NCBI RefSeq assembly: GCF_026241225.1 | Contig: NZ_JAPFQP010000003.1 | Span: 186,001-250,000 of the forward strand | Length of the DNA stretch: 64,000 nt | Source of the DNA: Lentiprolixibacter aurantiacus | Lineage (GTDB): Bacteria; Bacteroidota; Bacteroidia; Flavobacteriales; Flavobacteriaceae | Direction: 5' to 3' | Shown here: one piece after another, positions 34,147 through 42,973 of the stretch | Numbering within the stretch: the stretch's first letter is position 1 | Layout: each line of letters begins with the position of its first letter | Translations under genes and position numbers: made by a program | The notes under the pieces: generated by a model | Databases searched by the model: none | Told to the model about the DNA's origin: nothing | The model's input: only the letters and a program-made list of their open reading frames with translations

Positions 34147-36606
34147 ATGAAGAAAACAATACTCCTTCTTTTTATATGTTGCTCTTTCTGCCTTTCCGGC
34201 CAGGACATACAAACCCCCTCGACCTTCCTCGGATATGAACTGGGAACACAATTTACCCGGCACCACCGGGTAATCGACTACTACAAGTACCTGGCAAGTA
34301 CTGCCCCGGACCGCTTACAATTACAGGAATACGGAAAAACCAATGAAGGCAGGGCATTAGTATTGGCCTACGTCAGCAGTGCGGATAATATGAACAATCT
34401 GGAAAACATCCGAAAAGAGCATATGGAAAGCACAGAAGGAAAAGGCGTGGCTAAAAAAGCTATTGTCTGGCTCAGTTATAATGTGCACGGCAATGAAAGT
34501 GTTAGTACAGAAGCCTCTATGCAGACTATTTACGAACTGTTGACCAGCAGGAGAGACTATCTTGAGAATACGGTTGTTATAATTGATCCCTGCATCAACC
34601 CGGACGGTCGGGACCGTTATGTGAACTGGTACCGGCAATATAAAAACAGTCCACATAATGTGGATCCTAACAGCAAGGAGCATCGCGAAGGATGGTGGAG
34701 TGGTCGCAGCAACCATTATATGTTCGACCTAAACAGGGACTGGGCCTGGTTGACACAGGTAGAAAGCCAGCAGAGGCTTAAGGTTTATAACCAGTGGATG
34801 CCTCATATACATGTGGATTTTCATGAGCAGTCCATGAACAGCCCGTATTATTTTGCCCCGGCTGCAGAACCTTATCATGAGGTTATCACGGACTTCCAGA
34901 AGGAGTTCCAGGAGACAATAGGCAAGAATCATGCCCGCTATTTTGACCGTGAGGGCTGGTTTTACTTTACTAAGGAACGCTTCGATTTGTTCTATCCCAG
35001 TTACGGGGATACCTACCCAACATACAACGGGGCTATTGGCATGACCTATGAACAGGGAGGAAGTGGCCGCGCTGGTTTAGGTGTTATTACAGCCAATGGA
35101 GATACCCTGACCCTGAAGGACCGTATAGCACATCACCACACCACGGGTCTGTCTACAGTTGAAATGGCTTCAGCACATGCGGACAGGCTGAATGTGGAAT
35201 TCCGGAAATTCTACAGCAGCAAGAATTACAAGTATAAAAGCTATGTGGTAAATGGGGATGAAGACAAAATCAAATCCCTGGCCAGTTTATTGGACAAACA
35301 TGAAATTGAATACGGTTTTGCAAGAGCATCTTCTGCAAGGGGATATCGCTACCTCACAGGCAGTAATGGTTCCTTGTCCCTCGACGAAAAAAGCCTGGTG
35401 ATTTCTTCCGATCAGAAAAAAGGAACCCTGGTAAAGGTCCTTTTTGAACCCAATGCACAGCTCAGTGATTCCCTTACCTACGATATAACAGCCTGGTCCC
35501 TGCCCTTTGCCTATGGGCTGGATGCCCTGGCTTCCCCTTCCCCGATTGGTTCAAAAGAAGCAGGGATAGCAGACCAGGAACAACTTCAATACAACATTCG
35601 GGAAGACGCCTATGCTTATCTAGCTTCCTGGAAAAGCATGGCGGATGCACGCTTCCTTGCCGACCTTCTGAAATCTGGCATACGGGTGAGGTATGCACGT
35701 AAACCCTTTCGGCTGTCAGGCAAGAGATACGACAGGGGAACCCTGATCATTACACGGGGAGACAACTCCAATAAATCCGATTTTGTCAACACCCTGAAGA
35801 AATTCGCCCAAAAACACGGCAGGCAGTTAGACCATGCCGATACCGGTTTTGTGGAAACTGGCAAGGACTTTGGTTCGGGCTATGTGGAGATGATCCCAAA
35901 GGTCAAGGTAGGCGTTGTTATGGGAGATCCTACATCCACGCTGAGATATGGCGAAATCTGGCACTTTATGGAGCAACAACTGGGTTATCCCTTCTCCGCT
36001 CTGGATGCCAAATACATCAACAACATAGACCTGGACCAATACAACGTACTGGTCTTACCAGATGGTTACGGCTACCGGAAATTAATGGGCAATGGTTTCC
36101 TTAAAAAGCTGGACTCATGGATTAATGATGGTGGCAAACTCATTGCGATGGGAAGTGCCATCAAAAGCCTGGAAGGAAAAGAAGGCTTTGGAATCACTTT
36201 TAAGAAATCAGATTCCGAAGAGAATAAGGAAGATGTACTGGCCTATGAAGAAACACCTCGTGAACGCATGAAAAATGAGATCACAGGCGCTATTTTCAAG
36301 GCTGAAGTAGATTTTACCAATCCCCTGGCTTATGGGTATGGTGATACTTACTTCTCCCTGAAACTGGGGGCCGATAGTTACGCTTACCTGCCATCAGGCA
36401 CTGCGGTATACCTGGATAAAAACACAAGCCCTGTTGCCGGTTTTGCCGGCAGCGAGGCACAGAAAAAACTGGGGAAAACACTCATTTTCGGAATGGAAAA
36501 TAAGGGGCGCGGACAAGTGATCTACCTGGTGGACAACCCACTTTTCAGGGGGTTTTGGGAAAACGGCAAGCTATTCTTCGTCAACGCCTTATTTATGGCC
36601 TATTAG
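34147..36606 (+). CDS. M14 family zinc carboxypeptidase-like protein, secreted
   Basis: 819 residues with a signal peptide (MKKTILLLFICCSFCLSGQ). The M14 domain covers about 35-340. Zinc ligands fit His114/Glu117 (LSYNVHGNES) and a His in HVDFHEQSMNSPYYF; the general-base Glu is probably in MTYEQGGSGRAG. This large type of M14 protein with a long C-terminal region (to 819, with a flavodoxin-like domain near 595-720: VGVVMGDPTSTLRYGEIW) is common in Bacteroidota. Secreted or outer-membrane-associated peptide digestion is inferred. Its stop codon lies in a hairpin shared with the convergent DUF3667 gene. Confidence 0.9.
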   Translation: MKKTILLLFICCSFCLSGQDIQTPSTFLGYELGTQFTRHHRVIDYYKYLASTAPDRLQLQEYGKTNEGRALVLAYVSSADNMNNLENIRKEHMESTEGKGVAKKAIVWLSYNVHGNESVSTEASMQTIYELLTSRRDYLENTVVIIDPCINPDGRDRYVNWYRQYKNSPHNVDPNSKEHREGWWSGRSNHYMFDLNRDWAWLTQVESQQRLKVYNQWMPHIHVDFHEQSMNSPYYFAPAAEPYHEVITDFQKEFQETIGKNHARYFDREGWFYFTKERFDLFYPSYGDTYPTYNGAIGMTYEQGGSGRAGLGVITANGDTLTLKDRIAHHHTTGLSTVEMASAHADRLNVEFRKFYSSKNYKYKSYVVNGDEDKIKSLASLLDKHEIEYGFARASSARGYRYLTGSNGSLSLDEKSLVISSDQKKGTLVKVLFEPNAQLSDSLTYDITAWSLPFAYGLDALASPSPIGSKEAGIADQEQLQYNIREDAYAYLASWKSMADARFLADLLKSGIRVRYARKPFRLSGKRYDRGTLIITRGDNSNKSDFVNTLKKFAQKHGRQLDHADTGFVETGKDFGSGYVEMIPKVKVGVVMGDPTSTLRYGEIWHFMEQQLGYPFSALDAKYINNIDLDQYNVLVLPDGYGYRKLMGNGFLKKLDSWINDGGKLIAMGSAIKSLEGKEGFGITFKKSDSEENKEDVLAYEETPRERMKNEITGAIFKAEVDFTNPLAYGYGDTYFSLKLGADSYAYLPSGTAVYLDKNTSPVAGFAGSEAQKKLGKTLIFGMENKGRGQVIYLVDNPLFRGFWENGKLFFVNALFMAY

Positions 36607-36626
36607 AACCTAACGACAGGTTCTAA
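36603..36626. terminator. Hairpin spanning both stop codons of convergent genes
   Basis: Perfect 9-bp stem TTAGAACCT / AGGTTCTAA (36603-36611, 36618-36626) with a 6-nt loop. It contains the stop of the M14 gene and the stop of the DUF3667 gene. There is no long T run on either side, so termination is likely but not certain. Confidence 0.5.
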
Positions 36627-37672
36627 TAAAACATAAAGGAGGCAAAAATAAGTCCTACAAATGCGATAGGGACAATCACGATCATGTAGATAAAGGAGAC
36701 AAAACCGCTTTTGAAAAACGCCCCTATCCAACTGCTCCGGTAAAAATTGCGCAGTGCGATCATCAGGTATATCCCGAATGACAAGGATACCAAAAACTCC
36801 AAGGCAAAAGGCACATCCCAGATCATATTGAGCAGCATCAGTATACTAAATGCAGTAAAGAGGAAGGTGAAGTAATAGAAACTAAACACCATATGATGCG
36901 CGAAGTTGCCGCGTTTCCAATAAAATACTTTAAGAAGGAGGGCAAATAAAGGCATTAAAAGGAACATCGCGATCGGAATAGAATCATAGAGTGTTTGCAG
37001 TATCCCACCCCCCTTTTTTTCATAGAACTTAAGCAACTGTTGATAAAACCTTCTGGTGAAACTGCCGGCATCCTCATCCATGCCCATAACTTTCAGTTTT
37101 TCCTCCTGTGGTGCGCCTATTGCTATGAGTGAATCCAGGGCCTCCCTTCTGAATGTGAATGACATTTTGGGTATATTGGGATCCGCTTTCATAACAGAGT
37201 CTAATACTGCTATATCCTGATCGGACATACCCGTGAATTTCTGATTCTGCTTCATTACTTTTCTTGCCTGTTCTAAAGCCAAAGAATCTGGTTCTGGATT
37301 AACCACGGAATCTAAAGAAATCTCGGCGTTAAAACCTTTTTCCAGGACCTGTGAAACTTCAGAATCTGCTTCCCTTACACTTGATGCAAAAAGGAAAAAG
37401 AACAAGACAGAAATAAACAGGTAGAACTGGGCCGGATGCAGGTATTTCAAGCGTTTCCCGTCCACAAAACGGCGTGGCAATACCCCTGGCTTGAGCATGA
37501 GGGGAATAAAACTTCGAAAAAAACGGGCGTCTATGGAAAAATAATTCTCAATGGTGTTGCTGAATAGTACACCAAATGTGAGGTCGTCTGCCTTCTCCTG
37601 CCCGCAATAGGGACAGAAATCAAAGGTAGCATCAAAGGACTTTTCGCAGTTTTTGCACTGATTGGTTTCCAT
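36623..37672 (-). CDS. DUF3667 membrane protein with an N-terminal zinc ribbon
   Basis: 349 residues from the ATG at 37672. The N-terminus has a zinc-ribbon pair CKNC ... CPYC (about residues 5-22, NQCKNCEKSFDATFDFCPYCGQ). The DUF3667 region follows with SIDARFFRSFIPLMLKPGVLPRRFVDGKRLKYLHPAQFYLFISVLFFF. Three to four further hydrophobic helices fill the C-terminal third. Function unknown. The longer open frame to 37717 is not needed for the zinc ribbon. Confidence 0.85.
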   Translation of the reverse strand: METNQCKNCEKSFDATFDFCPYCGQEKADDLTFGVLFSNTIENYFSIDARFFRSFIPLMLKPGVLPRRFVDGKRLKYLHPAQFYLFISVLFFFLFASSVREADSEVSQVLEKGFNAEISLDSVVNPEPDSLALEQARKVMKQNQKFTGMSDQDIAVLDSVMKADPNIPKMSFTFRREALDSLIAIGAPQEEKLKVMGMDEDAGSFTRRFYQQLLKFYEKKGGGILQTLYDSIPIAMFLLMPLFALLLKVFYWKRGNFAHHMVFSFYYFTFLFTAFSILMLLNMIWDVPFALEFLVSLSFGIYLMIALRNFYRSSWIGAFFKSGFVSFIYMIVIVPIAFVGLIFASFMFY

Positions 37673-37810
37673 GGCTGATCGGTTGGAAATAAAATTACCA
37701 AAAAAAATAGAAAACAAAACATCAAAGGTTTAGCTAAATTAATCCTGAATACCGCAAAATGCCTTTGCTTTTAATTCACTAATTTGACCCGGGAATACCA
37801 CCTCAATTTC

Positions 37811-38299
37811 ATGAACTCACGAATAATCAAGAGCAATACATTACTATTAGCGGGACAAAAGACCACAATGAGCCTGTCCGACAATAAAACCCTTGAACTC
37901 TGGCAGGGGTTTATGCCTGTAATAAAAGGGGTAAAAGAGCTTGGAGGAACAGAATTGTATTCCGTGGAGATTTATCCTGAGGACTACTTCAGTTATTTCA
38001 GTCCGCATAAAGAATTTGAAAAATGGGCAGCAGCACCTGTTAAAGATGCATTTGAACCAGATGGTTCTTTGAAGGTCCTGGAAATACAAGCGGGCTTGTA
38101 TGCCGTTTTCCACTACAAAGGGAAGTCCTCTGAAGCCCACAAAGCCTACCAGTATATATTTGAGGAATGGATGCCTGCATCGGGCTATGAGGTGGATAAT
38201 CGCCCGCATTTTGCTGTTATGGGCGAGAAGTACCGCAATGATCATCCGGATTCGGAAGAAGAATTGTGGGTGCCTATTAAAAAATCAGCTTTATTATAA
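37811..38299 (+). CDS. GyrI-like small-molecule-binding domain protein
   Basis: 162 residues from the ATG at 37811 (an in-frame TTG at 37784 gives a longer reading). The fold resembles the GyrI/SOUL-like effector-binding domain seen at the end of AraC-type regulators: KTTMSLSDNKTLELWQGFMPVIKGVKE, ELYSVEIYPEDYFSYFSP, GLYAVFHYKGKSSEAHKAYQYIFEEWMPASGYEVDNRPHFAVMGEKY and EEELWVPIKKS. A DNA-binding part is absent, so this is a free-standing ligand-binding domain. The next gene starts 7 bp later. Confidence 0.82.
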   Translation: MNSRIIKSNTLLLAGQKTTMSLSDNKTLELWQGFMPVIKGVKELGGTELYSVEIYPEDYFSYFSPHKEFEKWAAAPVKDAFEPDGSLKVLEIQAGLYAVFHYKGKSSEAHKAYQYIFEEWMPASGYEVDNRPHFAVMGEKYRNDHPDSEEELWVPIKKSALL

Positions 38300-38305
38300 T
38301 TGGGT

Positions 38306-38638
38306 ATGGACAAAGTAGTACTTTATGAAGTCGAGAGCTCAAAGATCAGGATTTCCATGCTTCTTTATTTTAACGAGAAGGACGAATTGGTATTTGATGG
38401 CTATGATATCGGACCTGCCGTGAAAGAAATATACGGGGATTCAGATTATGAGTATACCTATACCATCAGCTGGGATGAGGTAGTGAAGATGGCAGAAGTG
38501 CTGCAGGTTGAGCTATCCAATAGAAGGCTATTCCTCGAGCACCTTAAAAATATGTTTCAGGGGAATGACGCCTATTCCAAATTCGGAAAATTTCTGAAGG
38601 AGTCCGGGCTGAAATACGGGCAGTCTACCTGGCACTAG
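38306..38638 (+). CDS. Hypothetical protein
   Basis: 110 residues. The N-terminal half has regular strands (VVLYEVESSKIRISMLLYFNEKDELVFDGYDIG), followed by an acidic segment EIYGDSDYEYTYTI and helices EVLQVELSNRRLFLEHLKNMF. No motif is recognised. It lies 7 bp after the GyrI-like gene and is probably cotranscribed with it. The start is an ATG at 38306; a TTG in frame at 38300 is the alternative. Confidence 0.65.
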   Translation: MDKVVLYEVESSKIRISMLLYFNEKDELVFDGYDIGPAVKEIYGDSDYEYTYTISWDEVVKMAEVLQVELSNRRLFLEHLKNMFQGNDAYSKFGKFLKESGLKYGQSTWH

Positions 38639-38692
38639 GACTAAAAGCCAGGTAAGGGCTCAATGATTATGCTTATTCCGCTACCCGAGCAA

Positions 38693-39187
38693 TTAAAACT
38701 CCGTATCCAGGTATTCATCTTTTAATTCTTTGAGCGCGAGAATAACCTCATGCCTGTTGGCATAGGAAGGGTGCAGACAATCCCCGGAATCAGAATTGAT
38801 TACTGTGATCAGGATATACCAGTACTCACCTTCATTATTGTAAAGCTCATCACCATTGGCCTCACCATTAATAATCAGCGGTATAAGATTAATGCTCGCC
38901 GATTTCTTGGAACGTTCGTAGAAGGACATATAATAAGTAGAATCTCCGACCTGCAAGGGTAAATTTTCAGTTATTTCCATATCAACACGCCCCAACTTCC
39001 AGAGAACGAACTTATAAAACTCATTTGCATTCTTGTGATCTTCAAATGCAAAGGCATACTGCCTGGGAAGGTCGTTTTTGAATCTTTTAGCCAGAACAAT
39101 GTCGTAATTTTCTATTTCCGGTGCGTACTGTAAAGGGATACAGGAAGTAAACAACATAATCACTAAAAAGATGAAAGTATTTTTCAT
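38693..39187 (-). CDS. Hypothetical lipoprotein
   Basis: 164 residues. Lipobox MKNTFIFLVIMLFTSC (Cys16); the rest is soluble, with strands around VDMEITENLPLQVGDSTYYMSFYERS and YWYILITVINSDSGDCLH. No family recognised. A promoter lies at 39203-39231. The start is set at 39187, since the open frame continues upstream but lacks homology to a signal peptide there. Confidence 0.75.
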   Translation of the reverse strand: MKNTFIFLVIMLFTSCIPLQYAPEIENYDIVLAKRFKNDLPRQYAFAFEDHKNANEFYKFVLWKLGRVDMEITENLPLQVGDSTYYMSFYERSKKSASINLIPLIINGEANGDELYNNEGEYWYILITVINSDSGDCLHPSYANRHEVILALKELKDEYLDTEF

Positions 39188-39202
39188 CAAAGAAGGTTTC
39201 TG

Positions 39203-39231
39203 GAAATTTAGCAATAATTATACCAGACCAA
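39203..39231 (-). promoter_or_regulatory. Promoter of the hypothetical lipoprotein
   Basis: On the minus strand TTG (39229-39231), 18-bp spacer, TAAATTTC (39203-39210): one mismatch in the -7 element and one base short of the usual spacing. Confidence 0.5.
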
Positions 39232-39280
39232 AGAAAAAAGGTATACCCCGTCAATAATTATATTATCCGGGGTATTGATT

Positions 39281-39310
39281 TTGTGAATCTTGGGAAGCTT
39301 CCTAGATTTA
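39281..39310 (+). promoter_or_regulatory. Promoter of the GNAT acetyltransferase gene
   Basis: TTG (39281-39283), 19-bp spacer, TAGATTTA (39303-39310), one mismatch in the -7 element. It lies 18 bp before the start codon. Confidence 0.7.
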
Positions 39311-39328
39311 TAAGACCGCACCATTACA

Positions 39329-39787
39329 ATGATGATAAAAGTACTCAATCATAAAAACAAGGATTTGGCTAAGCAAATACAACTGCTTTTCCGGGCATCC
39401 TATGCCATTGAAGCACAATTGCTAGGAGCTGATGATTTCCCGCCCCTCAAACGGGAGCTGGAAAGTTATATGCAAAGCAAGAACACCTTTTACGGTTATT
39501 ATTCTGAAGGGAATCTGGCTGCAGCAATGGAAATTGATGCCAGGCCCAAATCCACGCACATACAAAGCCTGGTAGTACACCCGGATTATTTTCGAAGGGG
39601 TATTGGCAGGGCACTGGTCAACTTTGTTTTTGAAAACTATACCTCTGAAGTCTTTACTGTTGAGACGGGTGCGGCTAATGGACCCGCTACGGAATTATAC
39701 CTGAAATGTGGTTTTGAGGAACGCTACAAATACAATACGGATCATGGGATACGGAAAGTCCGTTTCCAAAAACAGATTAAGGTGTAA
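39329..39787 (+). CDS. GNAT family N-acetyltransferase
   Basis: 152 residues. The GNAT acetyl-CoA site is the HIQSLVVHPDYFRRGIGRALVNFVFEN segment (about residues 77-103, with RRGIGRAL as the pyrophosphate loop), and the late strand is YLKCGFEERYKY. Substrate unknown. Start at 39329 gives MMIKVLNHKNKDL; the second Met (39332) is also possible. A typical promoter lies upstream, and the gene is followed by 66 bp and the DinB-like gene. Confidence 0.85.
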   Translation: MMIKVLNHKNKDLAKQIQLLFRASYAIEAQLLGADDFPPLKRELESYMQSKNTFYGYYSEGNLAAAMEIDARPKSTHIQSLVVHPDYFRRGIGRALVNFVFENYTSEVFTVETGAANGPATELYLKCGFEERYKYNTDHGIRKVRFQKQIKV

Positions 39788-39853
39788 TATGTACAGTAAA
39801 GAAATAAACAGCAATATTTTATATCTTCAGAAACCTAAACAAGATTAATTGTT

Positions 39854-40342
39854 ATGAAATCCCCTACTCCCAAACAGATTGCCAAACACTTCCGGGCTAT
39901 GGTATTCGGAGGAAACGCAACCGGCGTTTGCATGAAAGAGGTACTGGAAGACGTAAACTGGCTTCAGGCCACAACTTCAGTGCACAAGCTTAATACCATT
40001 CACATTCTGGTTTTCCATATCCATTACTACATTGCCGTCATTAAAGACGTACTACAGGGAAAACCCCTGAGTGCCCATGATAAACAAAGTTTTGATGCCC
40101 CGCCAATCAATTCCGAAGAAGCGTGGCAGCAATTCCTTACCAGAGTTTATGCCGATGTGGAGGCCACCACCCTGCTTATAGAAACGCTTCCAGAGGAAAA
40201 ATTATGGGACGTTTTTGTAAAGGAAAATTATGGAAATTACTACCGAAACCTGCACGGAGTGATTGAACACAGCCATTACCACCTGGGGCAAATCTCACTA
40301 ATCAGTAAAATACTTACTCGTAAAGCTCAGGATGGTAAATAG
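39854..40342 (+). CDS. DinB-superfamily protein
   Basis: 162 residues, all-helical. His residues fit the metal-site pattern: IHILVFHIHYYIAVIKDVL (about 50-68) and VIEHSHYHLGQISLISKIL (about 135-153), the latter being the DinB C-terminal HxxxHxxQ helix. It is a distant relative of the DUF1572 protein at 1795. Function unknown. The phosphotriesterase-like gene follows after 27 bp. Confidence 0.8.
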   Translation: MKSPTPKQIAKHFRAMVFGGNATGVCMKEVLEDVNWLQATTSVHKLNTIHILVFHIHYYIAVIKDVLQGKPLSAHDKQSFDAPPINSEEAWQQFLTRVYADVEATTLLIETLPEEKLWDVFVKENYGNYYRNLHGVIEHSHYHLGQISLISKILTRKAQDGK

Positions 40343-40369
40343 CAAGCTGCTGTAATTTAAAACGGAAAG

Positions 40370-41398
40370 ATGGAGTACTCTTTCGCAAGAATACAAGTAA
40401 AATGCCTGTTGGGCTTTATGCTGCTCATAGCATCCATTACAGCATGTAATGAACCGGATAGTAAAGGCTATACACAAACGGTAACCGGCAAAATGGATTT
40501 GGACACCAACCTGGTATGGTTATCTCATGAACATATCCTGGTTGATTTTATCGGTGCCGATAGTATTGATCCCGATAGTTGGAACCCTACAGAATTAGAA
40601 GCACAGGTACTTCCTTATTTGAATGACCTGAAAAAACATAAAGTAGATATCTTTGTGGATGCCACCCCGAATTACCTCGGACGCGAAATTGGCCTACTTA
40701 AAAACCTGAGTGAACGTACCGGGCTCAGGATTATTACCAATACCGGCCTCTATGGGGCAAGAAACAACAAGTTCATCCCGGAATATGCAAAGGAATTAAG
40801 CGCCGAAGCACTAGCAGCCCTTTGGATTAAAGAGTATGAAGACGGGATATCGGGGAGTCCGATCAGACCCGGTTTTATCAAAATAAGCGTAGATGATACC
40901 CTGCCTCTGGATCCATTACACAAAAAACTGGTTACGGCTGCTGCCCTAACCCATAAGGCTACCGGATTGACCATAGCCTCCCATACAGGCAAAGCTCAAG
41001 CCCTCTGGCCTCAATTAGAAATATTGAAAACTTCCGGGGTAGATCCTTCCGCTTTTATATGGATTCACGCCCAGGCCGAAGAGGATTTAAATGAACTCCT
41101 GAAAGCTGCCAACTACGGCTGCTGGATAAGCCTGGATGGCATGGGGTGGGAATTGGAAAATCATATTGAAAAGCTCCGTTTTGCCAGGCGAAACAATTTT
41201 CTGGATAAGGTGTTGATATCCCATGACGCAGGTTGGTACGATCCACAAAAGGAAGTGCAGACTATCCAACCCTATACCGCCATCTTTACCGCAGTCTATC
41301 CGAGATTGAAAGCTTCGGGGTTTACCGATACGGAATGGAATCAACTCATCTCAGTGAACCCAGCCAAGGCGTTTCAAATTAAGGTCAGGTCCTATTAA
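40370..41398 (+). CDS. Phosphotriesterase-family metal-dependent hydrolase, lipoprotein
   Basis: 342 residues, lipoprotein signal with an SITAC lipobox near residue 26. The amidohydrolase-fold metal ligands can be traced: HEH in VWLSHEHILVDF (about 52-58), Lys in GFIKISVDD, His in TIASHTGKA, His in FIWIHAQAEE and Asp in VLISHDAGWYDP. This is the phosphotriesterase-like (PTE/PLL) arrangement. Members hydrolyse lactones or organophosphates; the lipoprotein location is uncommon, and the substrate is unknown. It follows the DinB-like gene by 27 bp. Confidence 0.85.
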   Translation: MEYSFARIQVKCLLGFMLLIASITACNEPDSKGYTQTVTGKMDLDTNLVWLSHEHILVDFIGADSIDPDSWNPTELEAQVLPYLNDLKKHKVDIFVDATPNYLGREIGLLKNLSERTGLRIITNTGLYGARNNKFIPEYAKELSAEALAALWIKEYEDGISGSPIRPGFIKISVDDTLPLDPLHKKLVTAAALTHKATGLTIASHTGKAQALWPQLEILKTSGVDPSAFIWIHAQAEEDLNELLKAANYGCWISLDGMGWELENHIEKLRFARRNNFLDKVLISHDAGWYDPQKEVQTIQPYTAIFTAVYPRLKASGFTDTEWNQLISVNPAKAFQIKVRSY

Positions 41399-41430
41399 AA
41401 AACCCATACCCCCGAAAAGGGATATGGGTT
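41395..41430 (-). terminator. Terminator of the cDPGS-like gene
   Basis: Stem AACCCATA / TATGGGTT (41401-41408 and 41423-41430) with further C/G pairs inside. On the minus strand it is followed by TTTTTT. It lies between convergent genes. Confidence 0.75.
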
Positions 41431-41451
41431 ATTACAATCAACCAAATTAAA

Positions 41452-42801
41452 CTAGCTTATTGCAGCTAATAGTTCTTGTTTTTCCAGAAAAGCTTCCAGA
41501 ACGCCTTCCAAATTAGGACTTCCTATGGACTGTAAATCATAAAAAACCCGTGTTGAAGGCTTTTGTATATCAATAACCCTATTCAAATCCATAGGGGTAC
41601 CAATAACTACCGCATCGCAATCGCAGGTATTGATAGTAACTTCCAAATCACGCAGTTGGTCTGCTCCATAGCCCATTGCAGGAAGGAGTTTCCCAATCCC
41701 CGGATAGGTTTCAAATGTATCTTCCAATTGACCTACTAAAAAGGGTCTTGGATCTATCAACTCCTTTGCGCCAAATTTTAGGGCCGCCAGGGTTCCTGCC
41801 CCAAGTGTCATACCTCCATGGGTTAATGTAGGTCCATCTTCAATCACTAAAACACGCTTTCCCCTGATCACTTCTGGGTCGGCTACCCGAATCGGAGAAG
41901 CAGCATCAATTACCTGGGCGGCAGGTACCGTATCAGCAATTATCTTTCTGAGTTTCAGAATATCCTCGGGAGAAGCACTATCAATCTTGTTAATGATAAC
42001 CACATCTGCCATTTTAAGAGTAACCTCCCCTGGATAATACGCCAGTCCATGTCCCGGCCTGTGGGGATCTGTCACCGTAATGTGCAAATCGGACTGATAA
42101 AAGGGGAAATCATTATTTCCTCCGTCCCACACAATGATATCACAACCATCTGGATCGTTTTCCGCTGCCCTCAAAATGGCCTCATAATCTACCCCGGCAT
42201 AGATTACGTTTCCACGTACGATATGGGGTTCGTATTCTTCCATTTCCTCAATAGTGCAGTCGTATTTTTTCAAGTCGTCCAGGGTGGCGTATCTCTGAAC
42301 ACGTTGTGCCTCAAGATCCCCATAAGGCATGGGATGCCTGATGGCCACCACCTTAAGCCCTTCGGCCATTAACAGTTCTACAACTTGCCTTGCCGTTTGG
42401 CTCTTTCCACAACCTGTTCGCGTGGCCCCAATACTGATCAGAGGTTTTGTGCTTTTTAGAGAGGTTTCCTCCGGACCCATTAAAATAAAATTGGCTCCTG
42501 CTGCATTTACCAGGGCGCTTTTATGCATTAGCGACTCATAGGAGATGTCCGAATAGGCAAATACCACATCATCTACGCTGAGCTTTTCTATTAGGAGTTC
42601 AAGCTCCTTTTCATCAAAAATGGGGATCCCTTCCGGATATAATTCCCCTGCCAGGGAAGCAGGGTACTTTCGACCCAGAATATTGGGTATCTGGGCGGCG
42701 GTAAAAGCCACCACTTCATAATTGCGATTGTCTCTGTAAGCCGTATTGAAATTATGAAAATCTCGTCCGGCTGCACCCATGATCAGGATTCGTCTCTTCA
42801 T
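41452..42801 (-). CDS. Cyclic 2,3-diphosphoglycerate synthetase-like P-loop protein
   Basis: 449 residues. The middle of the protein contains the P-loop GATRTGCGKS (about residues 125-134), then VVAIRHPMPYGDLEAQRVQRYA and VVIINKIDSAS, which matches the GTPase/ATP-binding family that includes cyclic 2,3-diphosphoglycerate synthetase. The N-terminal third (ILIMGAAGRDFHNFNTAYRDN) is a Rossmann-like domain. In methanogens that enzyme makes an osmolyte; bacterial homologues have no proven reaction that I know. A terminator lies downstream. It is alone on the minus strand, divergent from the next gene. Confidence 0.75.
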   Translation of the reverse strand: MKRRILIMGAAGRDFHNFNTAYRDNRNYEVVAFTAAQIPNILGRKYPASLAGELYPEGIPIFDEKELELLIEKLSVDDVVFAYSDISYESLMHKSALVNAAGANFILMGPEETSLKSTKPLISIGATRTGCGKSQTARQVVELLMAEGLKVVAIRHPMPYGDLEAQRVQRYATLDDLKKYDCTIEEMEEYEPHIVRGNVIYAGVDYEAILRAAENDPDGCDIIVWDGGNNDFPFYQSDLHITVTDPHRPGHGLAYYPGEVTLKMADVVIINKIDSASPEDILKLRKIIADTVPAAQVIDAASPIRVADPEVIRGKRVLVIEDGPTLTHGGMTLGAGTLAALKFGAKELIDPRPFLVGQLEDTFETYPGIGKLLPAMGYGADQLRDLEVTINTCDCDAVVIGTPMDLNRVIDIQKPSTRVFYDLQSIGSPNLEGVLEAFLEKQELLAAIS

Positions 42802-42973
42802 AGTAATATATTTGATTTTTGTTCTTGTTTAGTTCCCGTAAAGGTAAAGGAGTACCGGCCGGATAAATATGATTTTTATCATCCTGAATTTGACCTTGTC
42901 TGTGTTCTTAAACACTATAAAATCGTGTTTCCCACCCGAAATCTGTTATCTTTATACCCTTATCAGATTGCGA

